In this document: one piece after another, positions 11,325 through 23,040 of the stretch
Numbering within the stretch: the stretch's first letter is position 1
Layout: every line of letters starts with the position of its first letter
Source of the DNA: Eonycteris spelaea
Taxonomy: Eukaryota > Chordata > Mammalia > Chiroptera > Pteropodidae
NCBI GenBank assembly: GCA_003508835.1
Contig: PUFA01000144.1
Location: forward strand, 3,906,001-3,970,000
Direction: 5' to 3'
Length of the DNA stretch: 64,000 bases
Translations under genes and position numbers: made by a program
The notes under the pieces: generated by a model
What the model was told of the DNA's origin: nothing
Seen by the model: only the letters and a program-made list of their open reading frames with translations
Database searches by the model: none

Positions 11325-12140
11325 CAGGCATACCTTGGAGAATGTTTAGGTTTGGTTCCAGACCACCACAAGAAAGTAAATATTGCAATAAAGTGAGTCA
11401 GATGAATTTTTTGGTTTCCCAGTGCATATAAAAGTTATGTTTACACTATACTGTGGTCTATTAAGTATGCAATAGCATTGTCTAATCTTAATTAAAACAT
11501 ACTTTATTTTCATATAGTGCTGCCAAAGTGAGCACTAAGACATACTTTATTGCTAAAAATGTTAACCATCATCTGAGCCGTCAGTGTCATAATCTTTTTT
11601 GCCGGAGGGTCTTGCCTCGATGTTAATGGCTACTGACTGATCAGGGTAGTGGTGGCTGAAGGTTGGGGTGGCTGTGGCAATTTCTTAAAATAAGAACAAT
11701 GAAGTTTCTGCATCGACTGACTTCCTTTCATGAACTATTTCTCTGTAGCATGTACTGCTGTTCCGTAGCATTTTACCCATAGTAGAACTTCTTTTAAAAT
11801 TGGAGTCGATACTCTCAAATCCTACTGCTGCTTTATCCATGAAGTTCACACAATATATAAATCCTTTGTTGTCATTTCAGCCATCTTCACAGCATCTTCA
11901 CCAGGAGTAGCATTCCATCTCGAGAAACCACTTTCTTTGCTCATCCATAAAAAGCAACTTTTCACCCATTGAAGTTTTGTCATGAGGTTGTAGCAACTCG
12001 TCGCATCTTCAGGTTCACTCCCAATTCCAGTTCCCCTGCTATTTCCACCCCCTCTGCAGTGACTTCCTCCACTGAAGTCTTCAGCTTCTCAAAGTTATCC
12101 ATGAGAGTTAGAATCAACATCTTCCAAACTCCTGTTAATG
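11325..12140 (-). mobile_element. Tigger1 (TcMar-Tigger) 3' fragment
   Basis: It begins CAGGCATACCTTGGAGAATG preceded by TA, the Tigger1 terminal repeat and mariner-type target dinucleotide. It continues with TTGGTTCCAGACCACCACAA, TTTACACTATACTGTGGTCT, GGTCTTGCCTCGATGTTAAT, GGTTGGGGTGGCTGTGGCAA and AAACCACTTTCTTTGCTCATCC. The transposase reading frame is on the minus strand and decayed. It stops at about 12140 inside the element, so only one terminal repeat is present. Confidence 0.92.
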
Positions 12141-12480
12141 TGTGTGTGATGGGGGAAGGGAGGCGTTCGTTCAGAGCAATAATTTCAGGGAAATCCTTAT
12201 GATAAAATGTGTAGTGGAAACATCAGGTTTAGTAACCAAGAAACTGGTCCTTTATCTCCAAATTAAATATACCTAGATTAAAATAAAATACAAAGCAAAA
12301 TAAAATACCTGCCATTGCTTCTAAAACAGTTACGCCTCATTTAATCATGAGCAAGGAGTGTACCTCATTCCCTATCTGAACTCCTTGAGTTCTGGGCTGC
12401 TACTTCTGAGAGATGCAAGAGACAAACTGATTATCCAGACTAGGACAAACTAAGTGACTTCTCGTTTTTTTCCCCATAAA

Positions 12481-12482
<2 letters not shown>

Positions 12483-12532
<50 letters not shown>
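12483..12532. repeat. (AC)n microsatellite
   Basis: About 25 uninterrupted AC units. Confidence 0.98.
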
Positions 12533-12535
<3 letters not shown>

Positions 12536-13095
12536 TTTAGTGTTAGTTGAAGATCTTCTGTTCCCTACCACCCATCTCTTTCTGGTCTGTCAATAAGCAG
12601 AACTTTTAAAAGTCATGCTAAACTAAATACACTTTGGAGAAGATCGAGTGAACTTTACATAGGAAGTCAACTCGAAGCTCAATCCTCTAAAACAAAATAT
12701 GCTGTGATATGAAAATTTAGTCAGCTCTGCATTCATAGAGCCCTCATTTTTGGTCATATCAGTTCTAGTATTATTAATCTCCTTTACCAAAAATGAGAAA
12801 CCACTGTTCGGGAACCTGACAGCTTTGAAGTTGCAAGGGCCTTTTAGACAATAAGGTATAGATTCAGTAAGACTGGGGCTAGGTAATTTGGGTCAATATC
12901 AGAGATTGAGAACAAGGTTTCTTGAGAAACATGAGTCCAGAGGCAGCTGGTAGAGGGATTGAGAGTAGATGCATCATATATTTCTCTTCAGTACATCTAA
13001 AGTGAACATATATTGAAGGATGAAAGAGTTTCTGAGAGGTACAGTAAATCAAGTCATAAACATGTATCGGATGCTTATCGTATGACAAGTATATG
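12533..13095. other. Intron sequence without recognised features
   Basis: Nothing recognised. The minus-strand frame at 12879-13109 has no known similarity. Confidence 0.5.
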
Positions 13096-13097
13096 AA

Positions 13098-13265
13098 AGG
13101 ACTCTTCATGGATTAGCTTCATCATGACAACAAGAGTATGAGGTAGCTACTATACTTATCTGTATTTTTCAAGGGAAGAAACTGAGGCACAGAGAGGTTA
13201 TGAACTTTTCTGGGATTATACTGCTAAGATGATGCAGGTGAATGCCTTGGCTCTGAGGCTAGCGA
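13098..13265 (-). mobile_element. MIR SINE
   Basis: Reverse MIR: TATGAGGTAGCTACTATACT, GAAACTGAGGCACAGAGAGG, TTATACTGCTAAGATGATGCAGG. Confidence 0.82.
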
Positions 13266-13269
13266 GAAA

Positions 13270-14785
13270 ACTGTCATGGGAATGCCTAAGACAATTAGGT
13301 TGAAAAAATATACGGTATAAAAGTGAGGGTGTGAGTGTGTGTTTGAGTTTGTGTAATGACGTTTTTTGTTTCTCTCCAATGTTTGATCAATTATATGCTT
13401 ATCCAGTGGTCCCTTCTGAACCCTGTGAAGGAAGGTTAGGCCTTTTGTCTTCATGGAAAGTTAATTGGTATGTGAATACTAAAATTATAAATTGTCCACC
13501 TCAGACTGCAAAGTAGATTACAATTATAAAATATATACTGTTTAACATAAAGAATCAATAAGAAGACACTTCCAGCATATAGTTTCACAAAGTTTCCCTC
13601 TAATGTATTCCACCAAATTCCTTGTCTGCTCTAATAAATAAGTAGCAAATTTCAATATATTATTAAGCTTCAAAATTTTAGGAATCTAATCTTTACCAAT
13701 TCTTTAGATTCATTTATGCTAAAATTTTGAAACTAGTTGACTAGATTCAAGATATCCCAAAGGGCCAGTGAAATAAAAGCATTGTAATCCCAGGGCTCAG
13801 AAATTCTGTTCCTGTTTATACAGCATATAACTGGGGCCTCCTGTCTTGTTCTCCTATTCCAAAAGAGAAAGCAGGCAGCATGGCCCCAGAGTCCCCAAAA
13901 TCCTGAACACATTTTCCCTCTTGCGGAGAGCAGGCCTAGTTAAAGGGAAGGAGGAATGCTTCCTGCCCTGAATAGGCTGACTCAGATTAAGGAATCTCTC
14001 AGATATATTCCTACATACTGCCCATTTAAACATATTTACAAAATGGGTGAATAATTCATAAATCAGAATTGAACGGAAAATATACCCTTATAATCCAATA
14101 TCCTCATTTCAGAGTTGAGAAAACTGAGTCCAAGAGACATAAGTGACTTCATCTTAAATAATTTCCCAAACTCTAAAAGTGTTTCCTACCTTTACCATTA
14201 CAAAAATATATTTTAATATAGTTCTATCATTATGAATGTACCATTTTTTATCTTTAAAAAGTTACTTTGTTGTACCTTTGTACATATGCACTGTGTCCCT
14301 CACATGCATTAACTTGGTTCACAAATTTGTGATTTTTAATTACAATTTTTAATTAGGATAAACATACAACAGTTTACTCTTCTCAACTGTTAGATATTTG
14401 AATTGTTTCTCATTTTTCTTCTTTAAAAATAGTAACTGTATAGCTATAATATCTTATGCAATCCTTTTACTCTTTTTGGGTAATTTTATATAGATAAAGT
14501 ACATTTTTACATAAAAAATGGTGGTCAGTTTTACGATCTTGTATATGGCTAAACTCTTCTAAAAGATGCTAGCAGTTTATTCAAATATGTCTAAGTCTGC
14601 ATCTCCAAACTTCCATGTCTCTTATACTGGTATGAGTTTCCATATGTTCCTGAATTCTCTCTACAATTTTGGAAACATGTGATCATAATTACTAGTCATG
14701 AATTTCTAGATAATTCTATTAGAGTTGAGTTCTATTTTATTTAAGATATTTGCCTCTGTGTTTATAAATGAGATTATTGTCATAT
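13270..14785. other. Intron sequence, mostly unassigned
   Basis: A weak MIR/L2-type scrap with CCTCATTTCAGAGTTGAGAAAACTGAG sits at about 14095-14165. The rest is AT-rich with no recognised feature. Confidence 0.45.
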
Positions 14786-14789
14786 CACT

Positions 14790-15445
14790 TTTTTAGGTGC
14801 TCACTGTTGCCTACAAAAAAGATCAGGATCACATTTCATTTATCTTATATAATAAACTGAAGAACCTCCTTGTTTGTTTTCCCAAGTCTGTCATAGCCTT
14901 CCTTCAAGATCTCCATCTTATAATCAGAATAACCTTTGAAAAACTCAAAGTCTCATCATATGTCTTTTTTAAAACTTTCAGTGGCTTCCCATTACTTTTA
15001 TGATATAGTACAAACCCCTAGGTTGGTCTACATGGTTCTGGAACATCTAACCATGCATGTATGCCTCCCCCTCTCCTGCCTTGGGGTCTTCAAATGCACT
15101 CACTATAGGACCTCCACTCCTCCTCCCAGCTGTATTTTACTGAGCTACTCTTAAATGTCACTAACACCCACAGTTAGGTTAAAGCTCTCTCGTAATCCAG
15201 CTCTCCTTATTCAAAATTAGTTATTCAATGTCTGATCTCTCTGGTAAACTGTAGAAAACTTTGTAAGAGCAAAGACCCTTTTTTCATACCAGCAGTAAAT
15301 AGGTATTCTTTACCTCAGCAACTTAAGAACTTGATATTCTATATATTGTCTCCCTAGTGGAGTATAAATCAAGGATGAGGACTAGCTCTATTCTACCCAA
15401 AGTTTAGCACAGTGACTTGCACACAATTAAAAGTTCAGTGGATTT
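14790..15445 (+). mobile_element. L2 LINE (end of ORF2 and 3' UTR)
   Basis: L2 landmarks read forward: AAACTTTCAGTGGCTTCCCATT, ATAGTACAAACCCCTAGGTT, ACATGGTTCTGGAACATCTAACC, a CCTTGGGGTCTTCAAATGCACTC region, and the 3' end TTTAGCACAGTGACTTGCACAC. Frames are broken. Confidence 0.8.
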
Positions 15446-15449
15446 ATAT

Positions 15450-16080
15450 CACCATGTACTCTAGAGTAACACAAGGAATGAACTTAATTAAGTTTGTGTC
15501 TGGCAAATACTCAATGTTTTAACATAAAACATTATACAAAACATAAATATGTTAACAAAATAGAATATAAACTAAGAGACAGTCATCCATCACAAAGACA
15601 CAGCTATACTGATTTCTATAGTTCATTGAATAGTCATCAGAATTGGAGAGTTAAAATAGTTCACTCATTTGAAAGCCTTAAATAACTGAAGGGTAATATC
15701 TTTTAAATCTCTGCAGAGACTCTGAAGAAGAAAAACTCAACAAAGGCCACAACATTGAAATATTTTCTGCTTTTCCATTTACTTCATTAAGTTAAAATAA
15801 TCCTAAAGTCTCTAGGAAATGTCCCGTGTCCACTGCATCTGCCAACCAGAACTATCCACCCCAAACGCTAGCCCCTTCCCATAATAGTGCATCATCTCTT
15901 TAGACATCTCAACCCTAGAATCTCACATTTTATGGCATTATTAACTTTCAAAATCAACTCTCATTTAACGCAGGTATACTGAAAGCCTAAACCAAGAGAC
16001 CAAAGAAAAGTAGAAGAGGAACGTCTATGGACCAAATAAGGAATGGAATGGCTATGGAATGGCTAAGTAAGAAAGAACAC
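15450..16080. other. Intron sequence without recognised features
   Basis: No repeat or exon recognised. Confidence 0.5.
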
Positions 16081-16084
16081 GTTA

Positions 16085-16205
16085 AACTATGGTAAAACCA
16101 CCTTTCTAACTGACAGACTTCTGCTACTGAGAGAACCTCTGTAAAATGAGAATAATAGTACTTACCTCACGGAGATATAAGAATTAATATGTACTATTAT
16201 AATTT
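16085..16205 (+). mobile_element. MIR SINE fragment
   Basis: CCTCTGTAAAATGAGAATAATAGTACTTACCTCAC with ATAAGAATTAATATGTA after it is the MIR 3' half. Confidence 0.75.
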
Positions 16206-17589
16206 TCTTTTTCTTATTTCCCATTAGGTGGCTGGAACTTAAGGCATTATGTAAATTAAAACAATGGGCCAGAATTCTGGGCCAAGAAGAGACCTCTTAG
16301 TTTACTCATGACTAATGACAGTCTCCATACATGTACATTCCTAGGAAAGTTCTTAATATCTCAACATTATTACTTTTCCCATTATAGCAGGCATGCAATT
16401 CTTCATAATATCCAAAACTATTTTAGTTAAAAGGCACAACCAGTTTTTCTTTCTTACTTAAATTTTGTCACCGTCTTCCTTCAACACCTCCGTGTGGCTC
16501 TTTTGTGTTAAAAGTGCAACTATCAAAACTAAAAAATTATGAGTAATTTTGCCGTTCTGCTAATTTTAAATGTAAAGTACATCATACATCCTTTACAAGC
16601 AAGTTAAATGGGGATAAAGTTGAAATCACAGAAGATGTAAGTGACCTTTCAAAAGGTCACTTTTCGTGACTTAATACTATGCACTTGTGATCAATGAACT
16701 AAGTGGTTTTGAATCGGATGTAGACCATTAGTGCCACTACTTGAGCTAAACTTCTGATGGCTCATAATTTTTAAGGTGTGTAGTTAACATTATGCATGTT
16801 ATTGTCCTTTTTATCATTCTTACTGGTATGTGCCTATTCGTAAAACAAAAATGCTAATAATCAGTAATAGTCCTATAAAATATGTTAACTCTGTTTAGTC
16901 ACTCTTGCTCAAACATTAAAATTTTGTGATTATTGATTGGCCTCTGCATTTATTCTAACCCCCCCCACCAGAATTATCTGGAAGCTTCAAATATCAACAT
17001 TACCCTGGTATATTCAGCGCCGCATGTATTATTTTTCTTTGTTGCTATTTTATGCCTTCATATTAGCAAAATATGAAATTCTGGGGGGAAAATCCCTTTG
17101 ATCTTTAAAACACAAAATAAAACAAAACAAAAAACCCTTCTGTAGCAGGAAACAAACTGCTTGTTCTTGAGAATTTTCCCATCAAGATTTTAGTAGAAGC
17201 AGGTATACTTAAATCATTGATGTTTTTGTAATGTTTCCAAACAACATACTTTGAAAACTGAATCACTTCTTATTTATTTTCATATAACTCTCCTGATGCT
17301 CTGCATCACATATTAGTGATCAAAAACGAGATGTAATTCCCCAATCCCTGCCTGCAGACCTGAGCAGGATCTCACTGTAACCTGAAGGGAGTTTTGCCCT
17401 AACTCATGTACTGTGCAAGAACGAACTGCTGTTGGGTTTGACTGATTGTAGATGGGTTGTGGTGTGGTGTATAGAATGCTATTGAATGCAACTTAAAATG
17501 CTTAATAAAAAATCTTTATTCTTTTAGTATAAAATTTTTTTATCTACTATTTTTTATTAGTAGAAACAGGTGTTTTCTATAACTTATGA
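16206..17589. other. Intron sequence; contains a perfect palindrome
   Basis: Unique-looking sequence apart from the palindrome at 16639-16662, a C-run at 16960-16966 and an A/C-rich patch at about 17105-17135. Confidence 0.5.
16639..16662. promoter_or_regulatory. Perfect palindrome with everted AGGTCA half-sites (ER6)
   Basis: Arms AAGTGACCTTT and AAAGGTCACTT are exact reverse complements around CA. Inside them TGACCT (16642-16647) and AGGTCA (16654-16659) form an everted repeat spaced by 6 nt, the ER6 layout used by some nuclear-receptor/RXR pairs. Binding is not shown. Confidence 0.4.
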
Positions 17590-17945
17590 GAAATCAAAGG
17601 ATAATCTTACATTATGGACTGAATGTCTGTGTCTGTCCTTCCACCCTCCACCCCCGAATTCATATATCGAAATCCTAATCTCCATTGTGACAATATTTGG
17701 GGTCAAATCCCTTTCACATTTACAATCTCTCTTTTTTTCTTCCATCTTATCTCTCCAACCTACTCTTCTGACTCCCTCTTCTGCTTTTAAGGACTGATGG
17801 AATTAGCCTGGATCCACCTAGATAATCCAGTATAATCTCCCCATCTCAAAATCCTTAAAGGCGCTTTTGTCCTAAATGCAGCATAGTCAGAGGTCCCAAG
17901 GATTAAGATGTGGACATCTTTGGCGAATGGGGCATTATTCTGACT

Positions 17946-17947
<2 letters not shown>
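17590..17947 (+). mobile_element. MaLR/MLT1-like LTR fragment
   Basis: It begins TTATGGACTGAATGTCTGTGTC with CCCGAATTCATATATCGAAATCC and ends ATGTGGACATCTTTGGCG followed by GGGGCATTATTCTGACTG. These are start and end signatures of a MaLR-type LTR, with a shortened, diverged middle. Confidence 0.6.
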
Positions 17948-17994
<47 letters not shown>

Positions 17995-18007
17995 TCTATC
18001 TATCTAT
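17947..18007. repeat. Compound microsatellite (AC)n(TATC)n
   Basis: About 23 AC units followed by four TATC-type units. Confidence 0.97.
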
Positions 18008-18895
18008 ATGTACGTATGTATTTTTTTTTCTCAGCTAGGTAGAATATAGAGAGTGAGAAGAAGAGTGAACTGATAGAACAGAGGACTGACAGAACCCCTG
18101 AAGTGTGATATTAAGGGGTGGGGAGAGGGAAAAAAGCCAACTTCCAAAGAGCGCAAGAAAGAGCAACAGACAGGTAGATCCAAAGGGAAACTCATCTTGA
18201 AGATCCTTGTGTGATGTTTTGCCTGTTCGTGACTTACTGATTTCCTCTTTTGGAAATAATTTTCTCAAAACTGTTTTGCCCAGCCTTCTACTTCCTTAAT
18301 CCAGTCATCTTTAATGGTGCTGATTCTTGGGCAGTGACTACATGAATTTTTCAGTTTTGTACATAATATCCTGAAATATCTCCGAACGCTCAGCCAATGA
18401 CTGCTAAATTGGCTGAACATTCAGAGACCTCTTTTCCAGGAACATTTTGCTCTAGTCTATAAAATAATAGATCATTGCTAGAACTCCCTAAAGCAAGGTA
18501 GCTTTGGAAAGCTGCAATACCTAGATGGCAGGTCCCACTGCTGGCAAGCGAGATCCTTACCTCAGGTTTTCAAAAGCGGAAACCAAGCAAGGAATCTCCT
18601 GGTGTCAATAATACTCACCCCCACTCCCCACCTTTTTTCCCCCCAAACTAAGTCAAGAAATACTATGAGATATAGATATGTGGATTGATAAGTATTAATT
18701 TAACTTAAAGATTTGGTGGATTCTGTGTTATAAGCTGAAGATCATCAGTGATAGGAAAGCTAAGAAGTTTCCTATGAAATAAATGCTATCTTCTAAAACT
18801 GAAATAGAAGAATTCTAAGCTAATACATATAAGAAGTTAAGAAAAAAGCCATCTTGAAAGAGGACAAGTCTAAAGCTAGTAAGGATGATCCAGAA
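18008..18895. other. Intron sequence; contains a long imperfect hairpin
   Basis: Unassigned except for the hairpin at 18369-18441. C/T-rich at 18600-18650. Confidence 0.5.
18369..18441 (-). repeat. Long imperfect inverted repeat (pre-miRNA-sized hairpin)
   Basis: Core arms 18379-18398 and 18408-18427 are 20 nt long with 17 exact pairs around a 9-nt loop. All three differences are C/T, so they become G-U wobbles in a minus-strand transcript. A further 5-bp pairing (18369-18373 with 18437-18441) extends the stem beyond an internal loop. The strand given is the sense strand of the host gene. Confidence 0.6.
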
Positions 18896-18899
18896 ACAC

Positions 18900-19030
18900 A
18901 GAACATAAGAGATCAAAGAAAACATTAAGATTATCTAACCTGATCTTTTCATTTTACATTGGGATGATTGAAATACAAAGGACTTTGCCAAGGTAACCTA
19001 GCTGCTGGCAACACAGCAGGCATCCTCCTG
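18900..19030 (-). mobile_element. MIR/L2-type SINE-like fragment
   Basis: GATTATCTAACCTGATCTTTTCATTTTACATT and CTTTGCCAAGGTAACCTAGCTGC resemble the common mammalian motif of a 'cattttacagatgagg' block and a 'ttgcccaaggtcac' block. Heavily diverged. Confidence 0.5.
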
Positions 19031-20739
19031 ACTTCGCCTTCAATGTTCTACATCTTGGGGCCATCCATAGGAGGTAGCTCTACTGTTAGTTGCTAAATGG
19101 ATTCTAATCTCTCACCCACTTTCTTCTGGAGCCCTTATGAGGAGGACAAAAACGCAGGTGAAACAATGTCAATCTCTGAGCCTAAGGAACATCTTTTCAA
19201 GAGTAAGAGGTAATAGTTTATAAAAAGCCATGAGCTGTAGTTCTCTCCTGGGGGTAGCGGACCTAGAAGACCATAAGACAGTACACAACTCAAGACTCAC
19301 TAGTTCTACATTAAGAGATTTTAGAGGACTATGTGCGTATGTAAAATTACCGCTGGATTCTGGAAAAAGAAAATGGGAAAGATAAAGTAGGAAAAAAGGT
19401 TAATGGTTTTACCTCTGCCACATCTGATTTTTTGCCAAGATTTTTTTAGTTCTATTACCTCATAAAAAGCAGGAGCCACAATAAAGAAATATCTGAAACC
19501 TATGCTCCCCAGCACATTATAGGATACAACTAACACAAAACCACAGCTATTTTATTCTGTTCCAGACTGGGAAATTAAAAAAAAAAAAAAATCCACATTT
19601 CAAGGAGTCAGCCTATCTAGGCCACCCAACCCTAGCATCTATGCAATTAGCCTTAGTCAGCCACAGACATAGCAATTAAATCCTATGATCCCTGTCCAGG
19701 CAATTTGCTACTTAAGGATAGTGAGCTACTGCCAGTTGCCCTCTGCAAAAGCAGTGGGAAATTTCAGCAGGCTGTAGCCTCCACAGATCCTCCTCCATTC
19801 TCTGGGTTTCTGTGGGTCTAAAGCCCTCCTGGACAGTGACAACCATATTAAGAAAGGGAATGAAGAAAAGGGACATAAAGAAAGCAACAAAAAGTGCCAA
19901 ATTAGTACTGGATATCTTATTTCAGATTTCTCTGTCACTCCTCAGGATGGGATAATAAATTTGTAGATTTTAGCTTTAGGTCACATGTTTTAAATATATA
20001 TATATATATTTTTTAATTATCCAAAATACTGTACTTGGACTATTACAATTGCAAGAACTTCTCCCGCCTCTCCCTCCTTGGTATATTGACACTCATTATC
20101 CCAGATTGTCACATTCACCTGGTACCCTCTGATTACCCCAACTCTCCATATCTTATTATATGCTACTGTACTCTGTTAGAAGACTGGTTACTCTGTCTCT
20201 ATACAACATTAAAAGTCCTCTGTAGAAGTCGCAACACACTTTTCCAATCAGGAGTCAATTTTCCATTTACCAAAACACTGCTCCCAACATGGCCTGTCAA
20301 GTTACTTTGACCATTTTCAAGGGACTTCTGTATTTCTTAATAAGATGGGTTGCCTTAAGTCTCACTGCCAACTTGTCACCAAAAACTTTTTGGCATCTTG
20401 CTCAGTTTTCCTCCTACACTTAATATCATCATCATCATCATCATCCTTGGTGATATTATTCGAGAGGGACATTTATCAGCAGGTACCCATCAATTTATAT
20501 TGTGAAGCAAAGAAATCCACACCAAGAGCATTTTTAGGAAACAGATTTAAATATTTCAGAGTGAGGAAATGTATAGAGTTTATATCTAATATGTGCAACA
20601 CATATTTTAATCAGCGATCAAAAATTTTCTGAACTCCCTACTTTTATGGTGCGTCAGGTTGCTTTGTAGAAAAAATCATGTCTAAAGGGCTATTAACCCA
20701 TTGGTACTTAAAATCAAGGCAAACATGCAGAGATTACAT
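19031..20739. other. Intron sequence, mostly unassigned
   Basis: Contains a (TA)n tract at 19993-20010 and a (ATC)n tract at 20425-20445. Frames at 20035-20310 and 20345-20632 have no recognised similarity and no splice context. Confidence 0.5.
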
Positions 20740-21760
20740 TTTTTTCCTTCAACAGATATTTACTGAAGGCCTATTCTGTGCTAGGAATTATTATAGGCAC
20801 TAAGAATAAAGTTGTTCATAACATGGGAAAAACCTCTACTCTCTTATAAATCATTACCTAGTGAGGGAAAACAAATAAGATATGTAAAATACATAATACA
20901 CTAGAAGATAATAAATTCTTCAGAAAAAATAAAGCAGGGGGGAGGATAGAATGTTTTGCTTAGTTTTGACTTGGTGCTGGGATGGGAGAGGTAGTAGGAG
21001 AGGGAATTTACACTCTCAAATAGGAAAGGCCTCAATGAGAAGGTGAACTTTAAATGACTTGAATAAGATAGAGATAGAAGAGCCAGCAATGTGGGTATAT
21101 CTGGAAAAGAACTCTTTAAGAAGAGCCGATATCAAGTGCAAAGACCTTGAGATGCAAGTATAGCTGGCATGTCTGAGGGACAATGAGAAAGCTATCAGAG
21201 GGAGAACAGAGTGAGGAGAAAAGCCATAGGAGATGAGGTCAGAGAGTTAAGGGGTATGTGTGTATGTGAAGATTCTACAGAATCTTGTAGGTCATTAAAA
21301 GGACTTCGACTTTTACTTACAGTGAAATGTAAAGCCATTGTGAGGTTTTAGACAGGGGAGTAAAAGGATCTGACTATTGTTTTAACTGGTTTGTGCTGGC
21401 TGCCATATTGAGAATGGTCTGTAGAGGGGCAAAGTCACAATCATGAAGACCGGTTAAGAAGCTACTGCAAAAATACAGTGAGAAATAATTATTACTTGAA
21501 CCAGGAGAAGAGAATGATAGTTCTAAGTAGTTGGCTTCTGAATATATTTTAAAGGGAGAGAAAACATGGCTTGCTAACAGACTGGAAGTGGGATGTGAGA
21601 GAAAGGAGTCAAAGATGACTGCAAGGTTTCTATTCCTAGAAGACAGTCAGAATTGTCATTTATTGAGATGAAGAAGACTGCAGAAGGAACAGGTTTTTAT
21701 GATGGAAATGAGGAAATCATAAACTTAGTTTTAGAACATTTTAAGTTATAATGGAATAAA
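20740..21760 (-). mobile_element. L2 LINE, minus strand (ORF2 C-terminus to 3' end)
   Basis: The plus strand is antisense L2: CAACAGATATTTACTGAAGGCC and GTGCTAGGAATTATTATAGGCAC mark the 3' end, followed by AGGAAAGGCCTCAATGAGAAGG, GTAGGTCATTAAAAGGACTTCG, GGCTGCCATATTGAGAATGG and GAAGAAGACTGCAGAAGGAACAGG. Read on the minus strand these last blocks derive from the region after the reverse transcriptase active site. All frames are decayed. Confidence 0.82.
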
Positions 21761-22514
21761 ACATATTGTTTTCTTATCATACATGATGAAGACAGATATA
21801 TTTCTGGCATAGAGAGTAAGTCCATGTTACATTTTCGACACAATCACTTACATTAAGCATTCCTCATTGCCTCAGCAGAAATTATTTGTAAAATACCTTA
21901 GAAGTCATTCCTAGAAAGATTTTAATAACTTGCATTTGTTTCAGGGTGTAGATGGACATTCTGGCCTAATTTTGGAGCACAGTTAGTTGGCTCCATATGT
22001 CTCAGAGGGATATAACAAGGATGAAATTCTGGATGAACTCCAAGGGTGCATTTGCACTAAGAAAAATGGCCCTCATTTTGGGGGACAGAAATAGAAAAGC
22101 AACGCCTGACACTTGAACCCAGATACTCACCAAGGCTGGAGGAATATCATCCAGTGTTTCATCTGAGAAGTCATTTCCTGTTGAAGCACTAAGAATAATT
22201 TATTCAGGTGAGGAGCTATTTTCTTTTCTAGCATGAACTGTTTAGCTATATAGTGCTCTTCCCTCACGAAGAGAAAGTCCTCATCTGCTAGGTCCCAGAG
22301 ACTACCAGCTAAGTTCCCTTTCCCCATATTGGGTCCTGCCTTCCCCAGGGCTCTGACCTCTGTACTTCAGTTAAAGAAATCAAAGTAAAATGATAATTAG
22401 CATGGAGTGGGAGGAGAAAATGATGAATATTATTTATTAAGGGAGTATGAGTGCAGTATTCAGAAATTTAATCTAATTCCATTTACTTCTGAAATGCCAC
22501 AAAACAATATTAAG

Positions 22515-23040
22515 TCAATGCATTCAGCAAACAGTTATGAAAGTATACTATCTAATAGGAACTATGTTACCTGCTGGGGAAGAGGAATTCAAGGATAAGC
22601 AAAACAGAGTTCCTGCCCTTGGTGAACTCAGAATCTAATGGAGAAGGCAGATGATCAAACAAGTAATTATAAGAGAATTAATAATGAAGGACATATTAAA
22701 TGTCAGGGTCCCAAAGGGGGAACAATTAAATCTGCCAGAGGAAGTTGGAAAGGATTTATAAAGGATATGACATTTGAGCCAAGCTGTGAAGGAAAGGAAG
22801 AAGTCTGTCACTCTACCAAGAGGCAGCACTCTGTGATAGGAAGAGGGTGCCTGGAGCTTACCCAGTTTTGGAATCAGGAAGGAGTGAAGAGTGGTTCTGT
22901 GTAGAGGTTACATGGGCAAGAGTGACAGGAAAAAAAGACTAGAGAGACAAACTGCTTTATTAGGAGTTTGTCGTTTGTTCTTTTGAAAACAGAGCGTTCT
23001 CAGGCTGTTTAAGCAGGCAAATGACATGATCATAATTGTG
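22515..23040 (-). mobile_element. L2 LINE 3' fragment, minus strand
   Basis: CATTCAGCAAACAGTTATGAAAG, GAGTTCCTGCCCTTGGTGAACTCAG and ATGACATTTGAGCCAAGCTG, then CAGGCAAATGACATGATCAT, follow the same order as the preceding L2, so this is a second copy in the same orientation. The 88-codon frame at 22638-22904 (plus) is antisense to it. Confidence 0.75.
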
